Shown here one piece after another: positions 13,792-23,200 of a stretch of DNA of 28,721 bases. The translations under genes and the position numbers were made by a program. Source of the DNA: CAZZKE01 sp964655005 (GTDB taxonomy: Bacteria > Pseudomonadota > Alphaproteobacteria > Rhodospirillales > JABHCV01). Where the stretch lies: contig CAZZKE010000039.1 in assembly GCA_964655005.1 (NCBI GenBank), positions 1-28,721 on the forward strand, written 5' to 3'. The notes under the pieces are model-generated. The model had not been told where the DNA came from, did no database searches, and saw only the letters and a list, made by a program, of their open reading frames with translations. Each line of letters starts with the position of its first letter. Positions within the stretch are counted from its first letter, which is position 1.

Positions 13792-14933
13792 TGGGAAAAT
13801 CCTTGAAAGCCGTGGAAAAAGTGCCTTCAAGCGGGCCGGAAACACCGGCTGGCATCGTCATGGAACAGGTTTTAAACGCCCTGGCGGCGACCGTTGTCGT
13901 GGTCGACAGGCAGGGCCGGATTGCCTATGTCAACAATGCCGGCGAACAGTTTTTCAAGAGCAGTTCGAGCAGTCTGGTCGGCAAACGGATCGATGCCATG
14001 ATCCCGAAAGACAGTCCGATGTTGAGCCTGATAAATCAGGCGCGATCCGCGGGGGCGCATGTATCGGAATACGGCGTCGCCCTGGAAACGCCACGGATCG
14101 GCGCACATTTCGTCAATATCCATGCCGGACCGGTGACCGAACAGCCAGGTATGGTGGCGCTTTCCATGCAGGAAAGGTCGATCGCCGATACCATTGACCG
14201 CCAACTGACCCACCGGGGGGCGGCGCGCTCGGTAACGGCCATGGCCGCCATGCTGGCCCATGAAGTCAAAAACCCGCTGTCGGGCATTCGCGGCGCGGCG
14301 CAGTTGCTGGAACAAAGCGTCGAGCCACAGGACAGGGCAATGACCCGGCTGATTCGCGATGAAACGGACCGTATCGTCGCATTGGTCGATCGCATGGATA
14401 TATTTTCCGAGAGTGGACCGTTGCAGAAATCGGCGGTCAATATTCACCGGGTGCTTGATCGTGTTCGCAGGTTGGCCGAAAACGGATTCGCCAGGCATGT
14501 CCGGTTTATCGAAAACTATGATCCTTCGTTGCCTCCCGTTCTTGGCGAACGCGACCAACTGGTTCAGGTATTTCTGAACTTGATAAAAAATGCCGCCGAG
14601 GCGATCAGCATGGATCATGGCGGCGAAATTATCATCTCTACATCGTACCGCCACGGCATCCGTTTCGCCGTATCGGGCAGTGATTCAAAGGTCCATCTGC
14701 CGCTGATAATCAGTATTCAGGACAATGGCGAAGGCATCGCCGAAGATATCCAAAGCTACCTTTTCGATGCGTTTGTAACTTCCAAACCCAAGGGGTCCGG
14801 CCTGGGGCTGGCGCTGGTCGCAAAAATTATCGGTGAACATGGCGGAATTATCGAATTTGACAGCCAACCCAGGCGGACAATTTTCAAGGTCATGCTGCCC
14901 GTCGATAATGAAATGAGCGAGGAACTGCCATGA
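13791..14933 (+). CDS. ntrB: Nitrogen regulation sensor histidine kinase NtrB
   Basis: NtrB is the cytoplasmic kinase and phosphatase that responds to nitrogen status through PII proteins and phosphorylates NtrC. The 380-residue protein has an N-terminal PAS domain (about residues 25-125, VVVDRQGRIAYVNNAGEQFF). The phosphorylated His157 lies in AHEVKNPLSGIRGAAQLL, and the C-terminal ATPase domain has the N-box FLNLIKNAAEAI, the G1 box DNGEGI and the GSGLGLALVAKIIGEHGG box. There is no membrane segment, as expected for this soluble kinase. It overlaps dusB by one base and ntrC by four bases, so the three are probably translated as a coupled unit. Confidence 0.95.
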   Translation: MGKSLKAVEKVPSSGPETPAGIVMEQVLNALAATVVVVDRQGRIAYVNNAGEQFFKSSSSSLVGKRIDAMIPKDSPMLSLINQARSAGAHVSEYGVALETPRIGAHFVNIHAGPVTEQPGMVALSMQERSIADTIDRQLTHRGAARSVTAMAAMLAHEVKNPLSGIRGAAQLLEQSVEPQDRAMTRLIRDETDRIVALVDRMDIFSESGPLQKSAVNIHRVLDRVRRLAENGFARHVRFIENYDPSLPPVLGERDQLVQVFLNLIKNAAEAISMDHGGEIIISTSYRHGIRFAVSGSDSKVHLPLIISIQDNGEGIAEDIQSYLFDAFVTSKPKGSGLGLALVAKIIGEHGGIIEFDSQPRRTIFKVMLPVDNEMSEELP

Positions 14934-16372
14934 GCCGGCAAACCATCCTGATCGCCGATGACGATGCCGCCATTCGAACGGTGCTGACCCAGGCCTTAAA
15001 CCGCGCCGATTACGATGTCAGGGCGGCCGCCAACGCCGCTACGCTGTGGCATTGGCTCAGCGATGGCGAAGGTGATCTGGTGATAACGGATGTCGTAATG
15101 CCCGACGAAAACGGGCTCGACCTGATACCCCGGATTCGAAAAATCCGGCCGGAATTGAAGATTATCGTCATGAGTGCCCAGAACACCCTGTTGACGGCCC
15201 TTAAGGCAACCGAGAGAGGGGCCTTTGAATATATCCCAAAGCCGTTTGATTTAGGTGAGTTATTGGCAATAATTAAACGAGCGCTAGAGGTCAAGACAAG
15301 ACCCGAAGGGGGCTCTGGCGGTGATGACGATAGCGGCGAGGAATTGCCGCTGATCGGTCGTTCGGCGGCCATGCAGGAAATATACCGGACTCTGGCGCGT
15401 TTGATGGGAACCGATCTGTCGGTACTGATTACCGGTGAGTCCGGGACCGGCAAGGAATTGGTCGCCCGCGCCCTGCACGATTACGGCAAACGGCGCAACA
15501 ATCCGTTCGTTGCCATCAACATGGCGGCGGTACCCAGGGATTTGATTGAAAGCGAGCTTTTCGGCCACGAAAAGGGTGCTTTTACGGGCGCCACGCAACG
15601 CAGTTCCGGGCGCTTCGCCCAGGCCGAGGGGGGAACGCTGTTTCTTGATGAAATCGGCGACATGCCGCCGGAAGCCCAAACCCGGCTGCTGCGTGTGCTT
15701 CAGGAAAGCGAATACAGCACCGTCGGCGGACGAACGTCTATCCGCACCAATGTCCGCATAGTAGCCGCCACCCATCATGATCTCAGGCGGCTGATTCGCC
15801 AGGGATTATTCCGCGAGGACCTTTATTTTCGGCTCAACGTGGTGCCCGTCAAGCTGCCGGCCCTGCGGGCGCGGTCCGAAGACATCCCGGAACTGGTACG
15901 CCATTTTATCCGCCGGTCAGAGGCCGAGGGCCTGCCCGGAAAAATTATTGATCCGTCCGCCATGGAACGCCTCAAGGCCTATCGCTGGCCGGGCAACGTC
16001 AGGGAACTGGAAAATCTGGTCAGGCGGTTAACGGCGCTGTATTCCCAGGAAATTATCCGCATCGACGTGATCGAGGCCGAACTGGCCGACACCACGACGC
16101 CGTCACCTGCCGGGGAGGCGAATTCCGATGGCCTCGGCGCTTCGATCGAGCAACACCTGATCGCCTATTTCGCGGCCCACGGCGATGCGCTGCCTTCGCC
16201 CGGACTTTATGACAGGGTCCTGAAAGAGCTGGAGCGACCGTTGCTGGCGCTGACCTTGCAGGCAACCAGGGGCAATCAGGTGAAAGCCGCCGATGTGCTG
16301 GGCCTCAACCGGAATACATTGCGAAAAAAAATCAGGGAACTGGACATTCCGGTGGTCAGGGGCGCCAAATGA
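14930..16372 (+). CDS. ntrC: Nitrogen regulation response regulator NtrC (sigma-54 activator)
   Basis: NtrC activates sigma-54 promoters of nitrogen assimilation genes when phosphorylated by NtrB. The order is complete. The receiver domain has Asp54 in DLVITDVVMPDENGLD and the KPFD lysine. The AAA+ domain has Walker A GESGTGKE (residues 169-176), the sigma-54 contact loop GAFTGA (216-221) and GGTLFLDEIGDMP, with sensor residues later. The C-terminal Fis-type helix-turn-helix reads NQVKAADVLGLNRNTLRKKIREL. All key motifs are intact, in contrast to the NtrX of this operon. It overlaps ntrB and ntrY by four bases each. Confidence 0.96.
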   Translation: MSRQTILIADDDAAIRTVLTQALNRADYDVRAAANAATLWHWLSDGEGDLVITDVVMPDENGLDLIPRIRKIRPELKIIVMSAQNTLLTALKATERGAFEYIPKPFDLGELLAIIKRALEVKTRPEGGSGGDDDSGEELPLIGRSAAMQEIYRTLARLMGTDLSVLITGESGTGKELVARALHDYGKRRNNPFVAINMAAVPRDLIESELFGHEKGAFTGATQRSSGRFAQAEGGTLFLDEIGDMPPEAQTRLLRVLQESEYSTVGGRTSIRTNVRIVAATHHDLRRLIRQGLFREDLYFRLNVVPVKLPALRARSEDIPELVRHFIRRSEAEGLPGKIIDPSAMERLKAYRWPGNVRELENLVRRLTALYSQEIIRIDVIEAELADTTTPSPAGEANSDGLGASIEQHLIAYFAAHGDALPSPGLYDRVLKELERPLLALTLQATRGNQVKAADVLGLNRNTLRKKIRELDIPVVRGAK

Positions 16373-18687
16373 CCGATCAGGCCGACCGGCAAGGCCCGCA
16401 TTCGACGGAACCGCTGATGGCGGCGTATGACCGTGTGTCGGCTTGGTGGCGGCTCTTCGGGCTCGGTCGGAAATCGGCTTTCGTATTGGCGGCGGCGGCG
16501 GCGGTATCGGGTTTGGCCACCGTCCTGACCATGACCGGATGGCAATCGACCCCGGACCCCGATCCCGATACGGTCCTGGTGCTGCTGTATCTTGACGCCG
16601 TCCTGCTGCTGTTGCTGGGGGTGGTCGTGGCCCGCCGGATGGTGGTGATATGGAGCGACCGCCGCCGTGGACAGGCCGGTTCCGGGCTGCACACGCAGCT
16701 TGTATTGATGTTCGGGCTGGTTGCCGTTACGCCGGCTATTCTGGTCGCTATTTTCTCAGCACTGTTCCTTAATTTCGGTATTCAAACCTGGTTTAGCGAC
16801 CGTATCAGGACGGCGCTGGAGGCTTCGAACGCCGTCGCCCTGGCTTATTTGCACGAGCACCAGCAGAATATCCGCGCCGACGCCCTGATTGCCGCCAATG
16901 AACTCAATGCCGAAGCGCCGTTGCTGATGCTGAATCCGAAAATCTTCAACGAATACCTGTCGAAACAGGCGGACGCCCGATCGCTGTCGGAAGCGCTGGT
17001 TATCAACAGCGCCGGGCGTGTTCTGGCCCGGTCGCGCTTCAGCCAGTCTTTGGAATTTGATCTGGTTCCAAAGGCCATGCTCGATCAGGCGGCGGCCGGC
17101 GCGGTATCGATCATCACCACGGGCGATGACAAAAGGGTCCGCGCCGTGATCCGGCTAAGGGGGTTCGCCGATGCCTTCCTGCTGGTCGGTCGTTTCGTCG
17201 ATCCCAAGGTTCTAGATCACATCGAAAAAACCCGGGGCGCCGTGGCTAAATACCGCAATCTTGAGAAAAAACAGGGCGGTATCCAGATAACCTTCGTGAT
17301 GATATACGGCCTGGTGGCGATGATGTTGCTGATGGTCTCGGCCTGGATCGGATTGACCCTGGCGGGGCGATTGTCGCGTCCGATCAGCAGCCTGATTTCG
17401 GCTTCCGAGCGGGTCCGGGGCGGCGACCTGAGTGTGCGGGTCGACGAAACTAACGGCACTGACGAAATCGGCAATCTGGGCCGCTCTTTCAATAAGATGA
17501 CGGCACAACTGCAAAGCCAGCAACAGGTGCTGGTCGAGGCCAACCGGATGCTTGATGAGCGGCGGCGGTTCACCGAAACCGTGTTGACCGGGGTCTCGGC
17601 CGGGGTTATCGGCCTTGATAGCGAAGGCCGTATCCATCTGCCGAACAGGTCGGCGTCGGATCTGCTTGGCCGCGATCTGGAACAATCCGCCGCCGCCCCG
17701 CTCGGCGACATTGTCCCGGAAATGGCCGATCTTCTGGACAGCGTCATGAAACGTCCGGAACGGTCGCATCAGGATGAAATCCAGATTACCCGAGACGGAA
17801 AATCTCATACCCTGCATGTCAGCATAGCGGCGGAAAAACTGGGCGGCGATATTCTCGGTTACGTCGTTACCTTCGACGATGTGACTGACCTTTTGACGGC
17901 GCAGCGAACGGCGGCCTGGGCCGATGTAGCGCGGCGCATCGCCCACGAAATAAAAAACCCGCTAACGCCGATCCAGCTTTCCGCCGAGCGGTTGAAGCGA
18001 AAATACCTGGATAGAATTACCGATGACCGGGAAACGTTTTCTTCCCTGACCGATACCATCGTTCGCCAGGTCGAAGATATCGGTCGCATGGTCGATGAAT
18101 TTTCATCTTTCGCACGAATGCCCATGGCCTCGTTGAAAAACGAAAATCTGGTTGATATCTGCAAGCAGTCGGTACTTCTGGAACGTAACCGGCAACCCGA
18201 AATTACCTATAAACTGAATATCCCGGACCTGCCGCTGATGTTGCGATGCGACCGGCGGCAAATTGGCCAGGCGCTGAATAATCTTTTGAAGAATGCCGCC
18301 GAGTCGATAACCGAATCGGGTGCCGATAGCGAGGCCGGCAATACCGGCGGTCGGATAAGTTGTTCGATCAGCACGGAAACCGGAAAAGATGGCGGAAAAC
18401 TGGTTGTATTGGTCGTCGAGGATAACGGTAAAGGACTGCCGAAAGAGGCCCTGAATCGCCTTACGGAACCATACGTAACGACCCGTGAAGGCGGCACCGG
18501 GCTTGGCCTGGCGATTGTCAGAAAAATAATGGAAGACCATAATGGCGACCTGCAACTGGAGGACCGCGCCGAAGGCGGTGTACGGGCCAGGTTGATATTC
18601 CGGTCCGGCGGCGAGGAAAGTCCGGAAAATTCAGGCGGTCAGTTCGATGGCATCCGGTCGATAGGAGGCAAGGCGCATGGCGCATGA
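16369..18687 (+). CDS. ntrY: Sensor histidine kinase NtrY
   Basis: NtrY is a membrane sensor kinase of 772 residues that pairs with NtrX. Three hydrophobic segments lie near the N-terminus (about 36-56, 68-88 and 110-135), followed by a periplasmic domain (about 138-303) and a fourth membrane segment (about 305-330). A HAMP linker (RLSRPISSLISASERVRGGDLSVRVD) and a PAS domain (about 395-505) follow. The phosphorylated His526 lies in RRIAHEIKNPLTPIQLSAERLKRKY. The ATPase domain has NNLLKNAAESI, EDNGKGLP and GGTGLGLAIVRKIMEDHNG. The periplasmic loop implies an extracellular or envelope signal; redox or nitrogen oxide sensing has been reported in related species, but the ligand here is not readable. 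The last eleven bases overlap ntrX. Confidence 0.95.
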   Translation: MTDQADRQGPHSTEPLMAAYDRVSAWWRLFGLGRKSAFVLAAAAAVSGLATVLTMTGWQSTPDPDPDTVLVLLYLDAVLLLLLGVVVARRMVVIWSDRRRGQAGSGLHTQLVLMFGLVAVTPAILVAIFSALFLNFGIQTWFSDRIRTALEASNAVALAYLHEHQQNIRADALIAANELNAEAPLLMLNPKIFNEYLSKQADARSLSEALVINSAGRVLARSRFSQSLEFDLVPKAMLDQAAAGAVSIITTGDDKRVRAVIRLRGFADAFLLVGRFVDPKVLDHIEKTRGAVAKYRNLEKKQGGIQITFVMIYGLVAMMLLMVSAWIGLTLAGRLSRPISSLISASERVRGGDLSVRVDETNGTDEIGNLGRSFNKMTAQLQSQQQVLVEANRMLDERRRFTETVLTGVSAGVIGLDSEGRIHLPNRSASDLLGRDLEQSAAAPLGDIVPEMADLLDSVMKRPERSHQDEIQITRDGKSHTLHVSIAAEKLGGDILGYVVTFDDVTDLLTAQRTAAWADVARRIAHEIKNPLTPIQLSAERLKRKYLDRITDDRETFSSLTDTIVRQVEDIGRMVDEFSSFARMPMASLKNENLVDICKQSVLLERNRQPEITYKLNIPDLPLMLRCDRRQIGQALNNLLKNAAESITESGADSEAGNTGGRISCSISTETGKDGGKLVVLVVEDNGKGLPKEALNRLTEPYVTTREGGTGLGLAIVRKIMEDHNGDLQLEDRAEGGVRARLIFRSGGEESPENSGGQFDGIRSIGGKAHGA

Positions 18688-20104
18688 TATCCTGATTGTC
18701 GATGATGAAGCCGATATCCGGTCGCTGGTCAGCGGTGTCCTGGAAGATGAAGGATATCAAACCAGAGACGCCTGGGACAGCGCATCGGCTTTCGGCGCAA
18801 TCGAGCAGCGTCGCCCCAGCCTGGTCATCCTGGATATTTGGCTACAGGGCAGCGACCTGGATGGCATTCAAATTCTTGAACGGGTCTGTAACGAAAATCC
18901 GGGAATTCCGGTAATCATGATGAGCGGTCACGGAAACATCGAAACTGCGGTGACCGCTATTAATATCGGGGCCTATGATTTCATCGAGAAACCATTCAAT
19001 TCAGATCGCCTGCTGCTCGTCGTCAAACGGGCCATGGAGGCCTCAAAACTGCGTCGGGAAAATGAAGAACTAAGGGTGCGGGCCGAAATATCCGATGAAT
19101 TGATTGGTAAATCTTCGGTCATCAATCAGGTCAGGCAAATAATTGACAAGGTCGCCCCGACCAACTCGCGGGTCCTTATTTCCGGCCCGGCCGGGTCCGG
19201 CAAGGAAGTGGTTGCCCGTTTGCTGCATGACAATTCACTGCGCGCCGGTGGGCCATTCGTCGTGCTGAACTGCGCATCGATGGCGCCGGACCGGGTTGAA
19301 ACGGAACTGTTCGGAACCGAGGCGAGCGATGGCGATGAGGCATCGAGAAGGGTCGGCACCTTCGAGGCGGCGCACAACGGGACGCTCTACCTTGATGAAA
19401 TAGCGGACATGCCGATCGAAACCCAGGGCAAGATCGTCCGGGTCTTGCAGGAGCAGATATTCGAACGGGTCGGCGGTGTCACCAGGGTCAATGTCGATGT
19501 TCGTGTGGTGGCCTCAACCAGCAGGGATTTGGTGGCGGAGATGTCGGCGGGAAATTTTCGTGAAGACCTGTTTTATCGATTGAGCGTCGTCCCCATCGAA
19601 GTGCCGCCATTGAGCGCGCGGGTTGAAGACGTGGAAATACTGGCGCACAGTTTTATTGCCCGGTCTTCCGGATCGACCGGACATCCGCCCCGGCGCCTTT
19701 CCAGCGGCGCCATAGCGGCCTTGCAGGCTTATCATTGGCCAGGCAATGTCAGGGAACTTAGAAATGTTATTGAACGCATGCTGATAATGACATCGGGCGA
19801 TCCTGCCGAGCCGATCGGGGCCGATATGCTGCCGTCCGATATTGGGGGTAAAGAGGCGATATCCGGGACTATTGAGGACCTGAACGAAATCATGAGCTTG
19901 CCTCTGAAAAAGGCCCGCGAGGCGTTCGAGCGTGAATATCTGAATTCCCAGGTTGCCCGTTTTGGCGGAAATATTTCCCGCACGGCGGCTTTTGTCGGGA
20001 TGGAGCGGTCGGCGCTGCATCGAAAAATGAAATCGCTTGGCATTCAGTCAAAAGGCGGCAATTATCCGGGCGTTTCGGATAACGAAACGCAATCCGAAGC
20101 ATGA
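18677..20104 (+). CDS. ntrX: Response regulator NtrX, AAA+ type without GAFTGA loop
   Basis: This 475-residue regulator is the partner of NtrY. The receiver domain has Asp53 in SLVILDIWLQGSDLDG and Lys105 in EKPFN. The AAA+ domain has Walker A GPAGSGKE (170-177) and Walker B GTLYLDEIADMP. Where NtrC has GAFTGA, this protein has an acidic stretch (EASDGDEASRRVG, about 215-227) of nearly equal length, so sigma-54 contact is probably lost. That absence is shared by many alphaproteobacterial NtrX proteins, which instead act with other sigma factors or as repressors. The C-terminal HTH reads GGNISRTAAFVGMERSALHRKMKSLGI and is intact. The last codons contain a perfect hairpin (20070-20090). Start chosen as the ATG overlapping ntrY. 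Confidence 0.94.
   Translation: MAHDILIVDDEADIRSLVSGVLEDEGYQTRDAWDSASAFGAIEQRRPSLVILDIWLQGSDLDGIQILERVCNENPGIPVIMMSGHGNIETAVTAINIGAYDFIEKPFNSDRLLLVVKRAMEASKLRRENEELRVRAEISDELIGKSSVINQVRQIIDKVAPTNSRVLISGPAGSGKEVVARLLHDNSLRAGGPFVVLNCASMAPDRVETELFGTEASDGDEASRRVGTFEAAHNGTLYLDEIADMPIETQGKIVRVLQEQIFERVGGVTRVNVDVRVVASTSRDLVAEMSAGNFREDLFYRLSVVPIEVPPLSARVEDVEILAHSFIARSSGSTGHPPRRLSSGAIAALQAYHWPGNVRELRNVIERMLIMTSGDPAEPIGADMLPSDIGGKEAISGTIEDLNEIMSLPLKKAREAFEREYLNSQVARFGGNISRTAAFVGMERSALHRKMKSLGIQSKGGNYPGVSDNETQSEA
20070..20090 (+). other. Strong hairpin in the ntrX 3' end
   Basis: GCGTTTCG and CGAAACGC form a perfect eight-base-pair stem with a five-base loop (GATAA), within the last ten codons of ntrX and 64 bases before the trkA start. 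It lacks a T-run, so it is not a classical terminator. It could be an mRNA-stabilising or processing site that sets the level of the downstream genes. Confidence 0.45.
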
Positions 20105-20153
20105 TAACCGGGTATCTGATTTTGCCGGGCGGTCGGGAAGAAGGAAGCATTTC

Positions 20154-21530
20154 ATGAAAGTGATTGTCTGCGGCGCCGGTTTGGTCGGTTCTAACATCGC
20201 CCGGCATTTATCCATGGAAAACAACGATGTAACCATCGTCGACCAATCCGCCGAACTGGTTCGGCGAATAACCGATACTATTGATGTGAACGGCGTCGTC
20301 GGCCACGCTTCCCATCCTGATATTCTGGAACTGGCCGGCGCCTCCGATGCCGACATGATTATCGCCGTCACCTATGCCGATGAAGTCAACATGGTGGCCT
20401 GTCAGGTCGCCCATTCACTGTTCGACGTGCCGACCAAAATCGCCAGAATCCGGCACCAGAGTTATCTCCAGCCGATGTGGGCGAACGTGTTTTCCCGTGA
20501 CCATCTGCCTATCGATGTGATTATTTCGCCGGAAATTGAAGTCGCCAGGGCGGTGACCCGGCGGTTGCAGGTGCCGGGCGCCTTCGAAATGATCCCGCTG
20601 GTCGATGACAAGGTCAGATTGCTTGGGGTGCGATGTGAAGAATCCTGCCCGCTGGTTCAGACGCCGCTGAAGCAACTGACGCAGTTATTCCCCGATTTGA
20701 ATATCGTCATCGTCGGCCTGATGCGGGATAACAAGCCGAGCGTACCGAGCGGCGACGATCAGATGCTGCCTGGCGATGAGGTTTATTTTGTCGTCGAAAC
20801 CAGTCATTTGCCGCGCGCCATGGCCGCTTTCGGCCATGAAGAGAGCGAGGCCCGGCGGCTGCTGATTTTTGGCGGCGGTAATATTGGCCTGTTTCTGGCG
20901 CAACAGATCGAAAATGAATTTCCCTGGGTCAAGGCGAAAGTCATCGAATCCGATAAAGACCGCGCCGAGGCCATATCCGGCGAATTGGACAGGACGATTG
21001 TGCTGAACGGCGATGTGCTCGACCACGATGTCCTGGAAGAGGCCAATATCGGGGCCACGGAAACCGTGGTCGCGGTAACCAACGACGACGAAACAAATAT
21101 ACTCGCCTCGCTACTGGCCAAGCGCATGGGGACACAGCGCGTCATCACCCTTATCAACAAGGGAACATACGAGCCCCTGGTGGCTTCATTGGGTATCGAT
21201 GTTGTGGTCAGTCCACGGCATATTACGGTCTCGACCATTCTTCAGCACGTCCGGCGCGGGCGCATCCATTCCGTCCATACCATCAGGGAGGGATTCGGTG
21301 AATTGATCGAGGCCGAAGCGCTGGAAACATCTTCACTGGTCAACAAGCCGTTGCGCGAAGTGAAGCTGCCGGCCGGGGTAATGCTTGGCGCCATCGTCAG
21401 GGGCGATGAAATCATCAAGCCGCGCGGCGACGCCGTTATTCAGGTCAAGGATCGTGTCGTTTTGTTCGCCGCCGCCGATGCAATCCGCAAGGTAGAGAAA
21501 CTGTTTTCCGTGCAACTGGAATATTTTTAG
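20154..21530 (+). CDS. trkA: Trk system potassium uptake protein TrkA
   Basis: TrkA is the cytoplasmic NAD(H)-binding regulator of the TrkH/TrkG potassium channel. The 458-residue protein has two repeats of a Rossmann domain plus RCK-C domain. The first starts with MKVIVCGAGLVGSNIARHLS and the VTIVDQS strand. The second starts at RLLIFGGGNIGLFLAQQIE. Further features are DADMIIAVTYADEVNMVACQVAHSLF and NDDETNILASLLAKRMGTQRVITL. The frame is open to 20037, but the ATG at 20154 starts the conserved first strand and has AAGGAAG before it. The TrkH channel subunit is not in the window. trkA after ntrYX is a common order in Alphaproteobacteria. Confidence 0.96.
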   Translation: MKVIVCGAGLVGSNIARHLSMENNDVTIVDQSAELVRRITDTIDVNGVVGHASHPDILELAGASDADMIIAVTYADEVNMVACQVAHSLFDVPTKIARIRHQSYLQPMWANVFSRDHLPIDVIISPEIEVARAVTRRLQVPGAFEMIPLVDDKVRLLGVRCEESCPLVQTPLKQLTQLFPDLNIVIVGLMRDNKPSVPSGDDQMLPGDEVYFVVETSHLPRAMAAFGHEESEARRLLIFGGGNIGLFLAQQIENEFPWVKAKVIESDKDRAEAISGELDRTIVLNGDVLDHDVLEEANIGATETVVAVTNDDETNILASLLAKRMGTQRVITLINKGTYEPLVASLGIDVVVSPRHITVSTILQHVRRGRIHSVHTIREGFGELIEAEALETSSLVNKPLREVKLPAGVMLGAIVRGDEIIKPRGDAVIQVKDRVVLFAAADAIRKVEKLFSVQLEYF

Positions 21531-21542
21531 GTCTGTCATGTC

Positions 21543-22409
21543 ATGTCGCGAATCGCCTATGTAAACGGGTGTTATGTGCCCCACAACAACGCCGCCGTTC
21601 ACATCGAAGACCGGGGCTATCAATTTTCCGACGGCGTTTATGAAGTTATCGCCGTGCACAAGGGGGTATTGATCGACGAGGCCGGGCATATGGTCCGCCT
21701 GGAGCGGTCCCTGCGTGAATTGGAAATTGCCTGGCCGGTGGCTCCCCGGGCTCTGGGCGGCATCATGCGCCAGGTGGCCAGGCGTAATCATATCCACGAC
21801 GGTATTGTATATTTGCAGATAACCCGTGGCGTGGCGCCCCGTAACCATGCCTTTCCGGATCATCAAAACAGCGCCCTGGTAATCACCGCCAGGCGGGGGG
21901 CGCCGTTCGACCCGGAACAGGCCAGGCGGGGGGTCGATGTCATTACCATACCCGAAATCAGATGGCGGCGGCGGGATATCAAGACCATATCGCTGCTGCC
22001 GAACTGCCTTGGCAAGCAACAGGCGGTCCGGGCCGGCGCCTATGAGGCCTGGTTCGTGGATGACCAGGGCCTGATTACCGAGGGAACATCATCGAACGCC
22101 TGGATCGTCGGCGCCGACGGGGTGCTGAGGACCCGCCACGTCGGCAACCAGATACTCAACGGCATTACCCGGATTTCGGTGCTGAAAATAGCCGCCGACC
22201 TGGGCCTTGAATTCGCCGAGGAAGCGTTTTCAGTTCCTGCCGCGAAGGCGGCGCGGGAGGCCTTCGTGACATCAACGACATCGTTCGTCAAAGCGGTGGT
22301 GAAAATTGACGGGGGTGCGGTGGCCGATGGAAAACCGGGCGAACTGGCGGCGACATTGCTTGATCGGTATGGCCAACACATGAATCGGCAACTGGCGGAT
22401 GTTCAATGA
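21543..22409 (+). CDS. dat: D-amino-acid aminotransferase (class IV PLP enzyme)
   Basis: A fold-type IV transaminase, most like D-amino-acid aminotransferase, which makes D-glutamate and D-alanine from 2-oxo acids. The 288-residue length is normal. The N-terminus reads RIAYVNGCYVPHNNAAVHIEDRGYQFSDGVYEV. The PLP-binding lysine is Lys147 in RRRDIKTISLLPNCLGKQQAV. The Glu-containing ITEGTSSNAWIV motif and NGITRISVLKIA follow. The branched-chain aminotransferase subgroup usually has a different lysine motif, so D-amino-acid specificity is likelier but not proven. Its last four bases overlap the start of the following HAD gene, which suggests coupled translation. Confidence 0.88.
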   Translation: MSRIAYVNGCYVPHNNAAVHIEDRGYQFSDGVYEVIAVHKGVLIDEAGHMVRLERSLRELEIAWPVAPRALGGIMRQVARRNHIHDGIVYLQITRGVAPRNHAFPDHQNSALVITARRGAPFDPEQARRGVDVITIPEIRWRRRDIKTISLLPNCLGKQQAVRAGAYEAWFVDDQGLITEGTSSNAWIVGADGVLRTRHVGNQILNGITRISVLKIAADLGLEFAEEAFSVPAAKAAREAFVTSTTSFVKAVVKIDGGAVADGKPGELAATLLDRYGQHMNRQLADVQ

Positions 22410-23062
22410 GCGGGGCGGGTAAGCCGGAGGCGATTATTTTCGACTGGGACAATACCCTGGTCGATAACTGGGAGGTCATCAGCACCGCCATGAACGCCAC
22501 GTTGACACGCTATGGAATGGCCCCGTGGACGGTCGCCGAAACCACCCTGCGGGTCCGTAAATCGCTACGGGACGGATTCCCGATATTGTTCGGCGAACAC
22601 TGGCGCGAAGCCAGAAAGGTCTTTTATGAAAATTTTGAAGCCTTTCATCTGGAAAAACTGGTGCCGCTACTGGGCGCGGAAGAATTGCTTGCCGATTTGA
22701 CGGCGCAGGGAATTTATCTGGGTGTGGTCAGCAACAAGCAGGGATCGTATCTCAGGCGAGAGGCCGAGTATCTGGGCTGGGAAGGATTTTTCGGTAAAAT
22801 CGTCGGCGCCAATGATGCCGAAAACGATAAACCGGCGCCGGACCCCGTTCATCTGGCGTTATCGGCCGGACCACTTGCGGCAGGGGCCGGGGTGTGGTTC
22901 GTCGGTGATGCCGATATCGACATGGAATGCGCCATAAATGCCGATTGTGTGCCGGTGCTGCTGCGAAAGCTGGCCCCCGCCAGCAACGAATTCAAAACAG
23001 CAGAGCCTGTTTATCACGTTGTGGAATGTCGGGAACTAGGCAAGTTGATTAATTCAATGTAA
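22406..23062 (+). CDS. HAD family hydrolase (phosphoglycolate-phosphatase-like)
   Basis: A 218-residue HAD-superfamily phosphatase of subclass I. Motif I is Asp13/Asp15 in IIFDWDNTLVDNW. A helical cap follows (about residues 20-90). Motif II is the Ser in GVVSNKQGS. Motif III/IV is Lys in DKPAPDPV and GDADIDMECAINADC. The substrate is not evident. The family includes Gph (phosphoglycolate) and several nucleotidases, and the Trp in motif I (FDWDNT) is typical of an alphaproteobacterial subgroup. It overlaps dat by four bases and lies 138 bases before hfq. Confidence 0.82.
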   Translation: MSGAGKPEAIIFDWDNTLVDNWEVISTAMNATLTRYGMAPWTVAETTLRVRKSLRDGFPILFGEHWREARKVFYENFEAFHLEKLVPLLGAEELLADLTAQGIYLGVVSNKQGSYLRREAEYLGWEGFFGKIVGANDAENDKPAPDPVHLALSAGPLAAGAGVWFVGDADIDMECAINADCVPVLLRKLAPASNEFKTAEPVYHVVECRELGKLINSM

Positions 23063-23200
23063 AGTATAGCCCGGCCTAGGCGGATACGATACGATAAGGA
23101 AACGGTCGGACCGCGCCGTGGCCGGGGGATAAAAACCAAACAGGGAAGATGCTTCGCAGGGTGCGAGGTTTATGAAACTTGTCAACGAAGGGGTTGAGTC

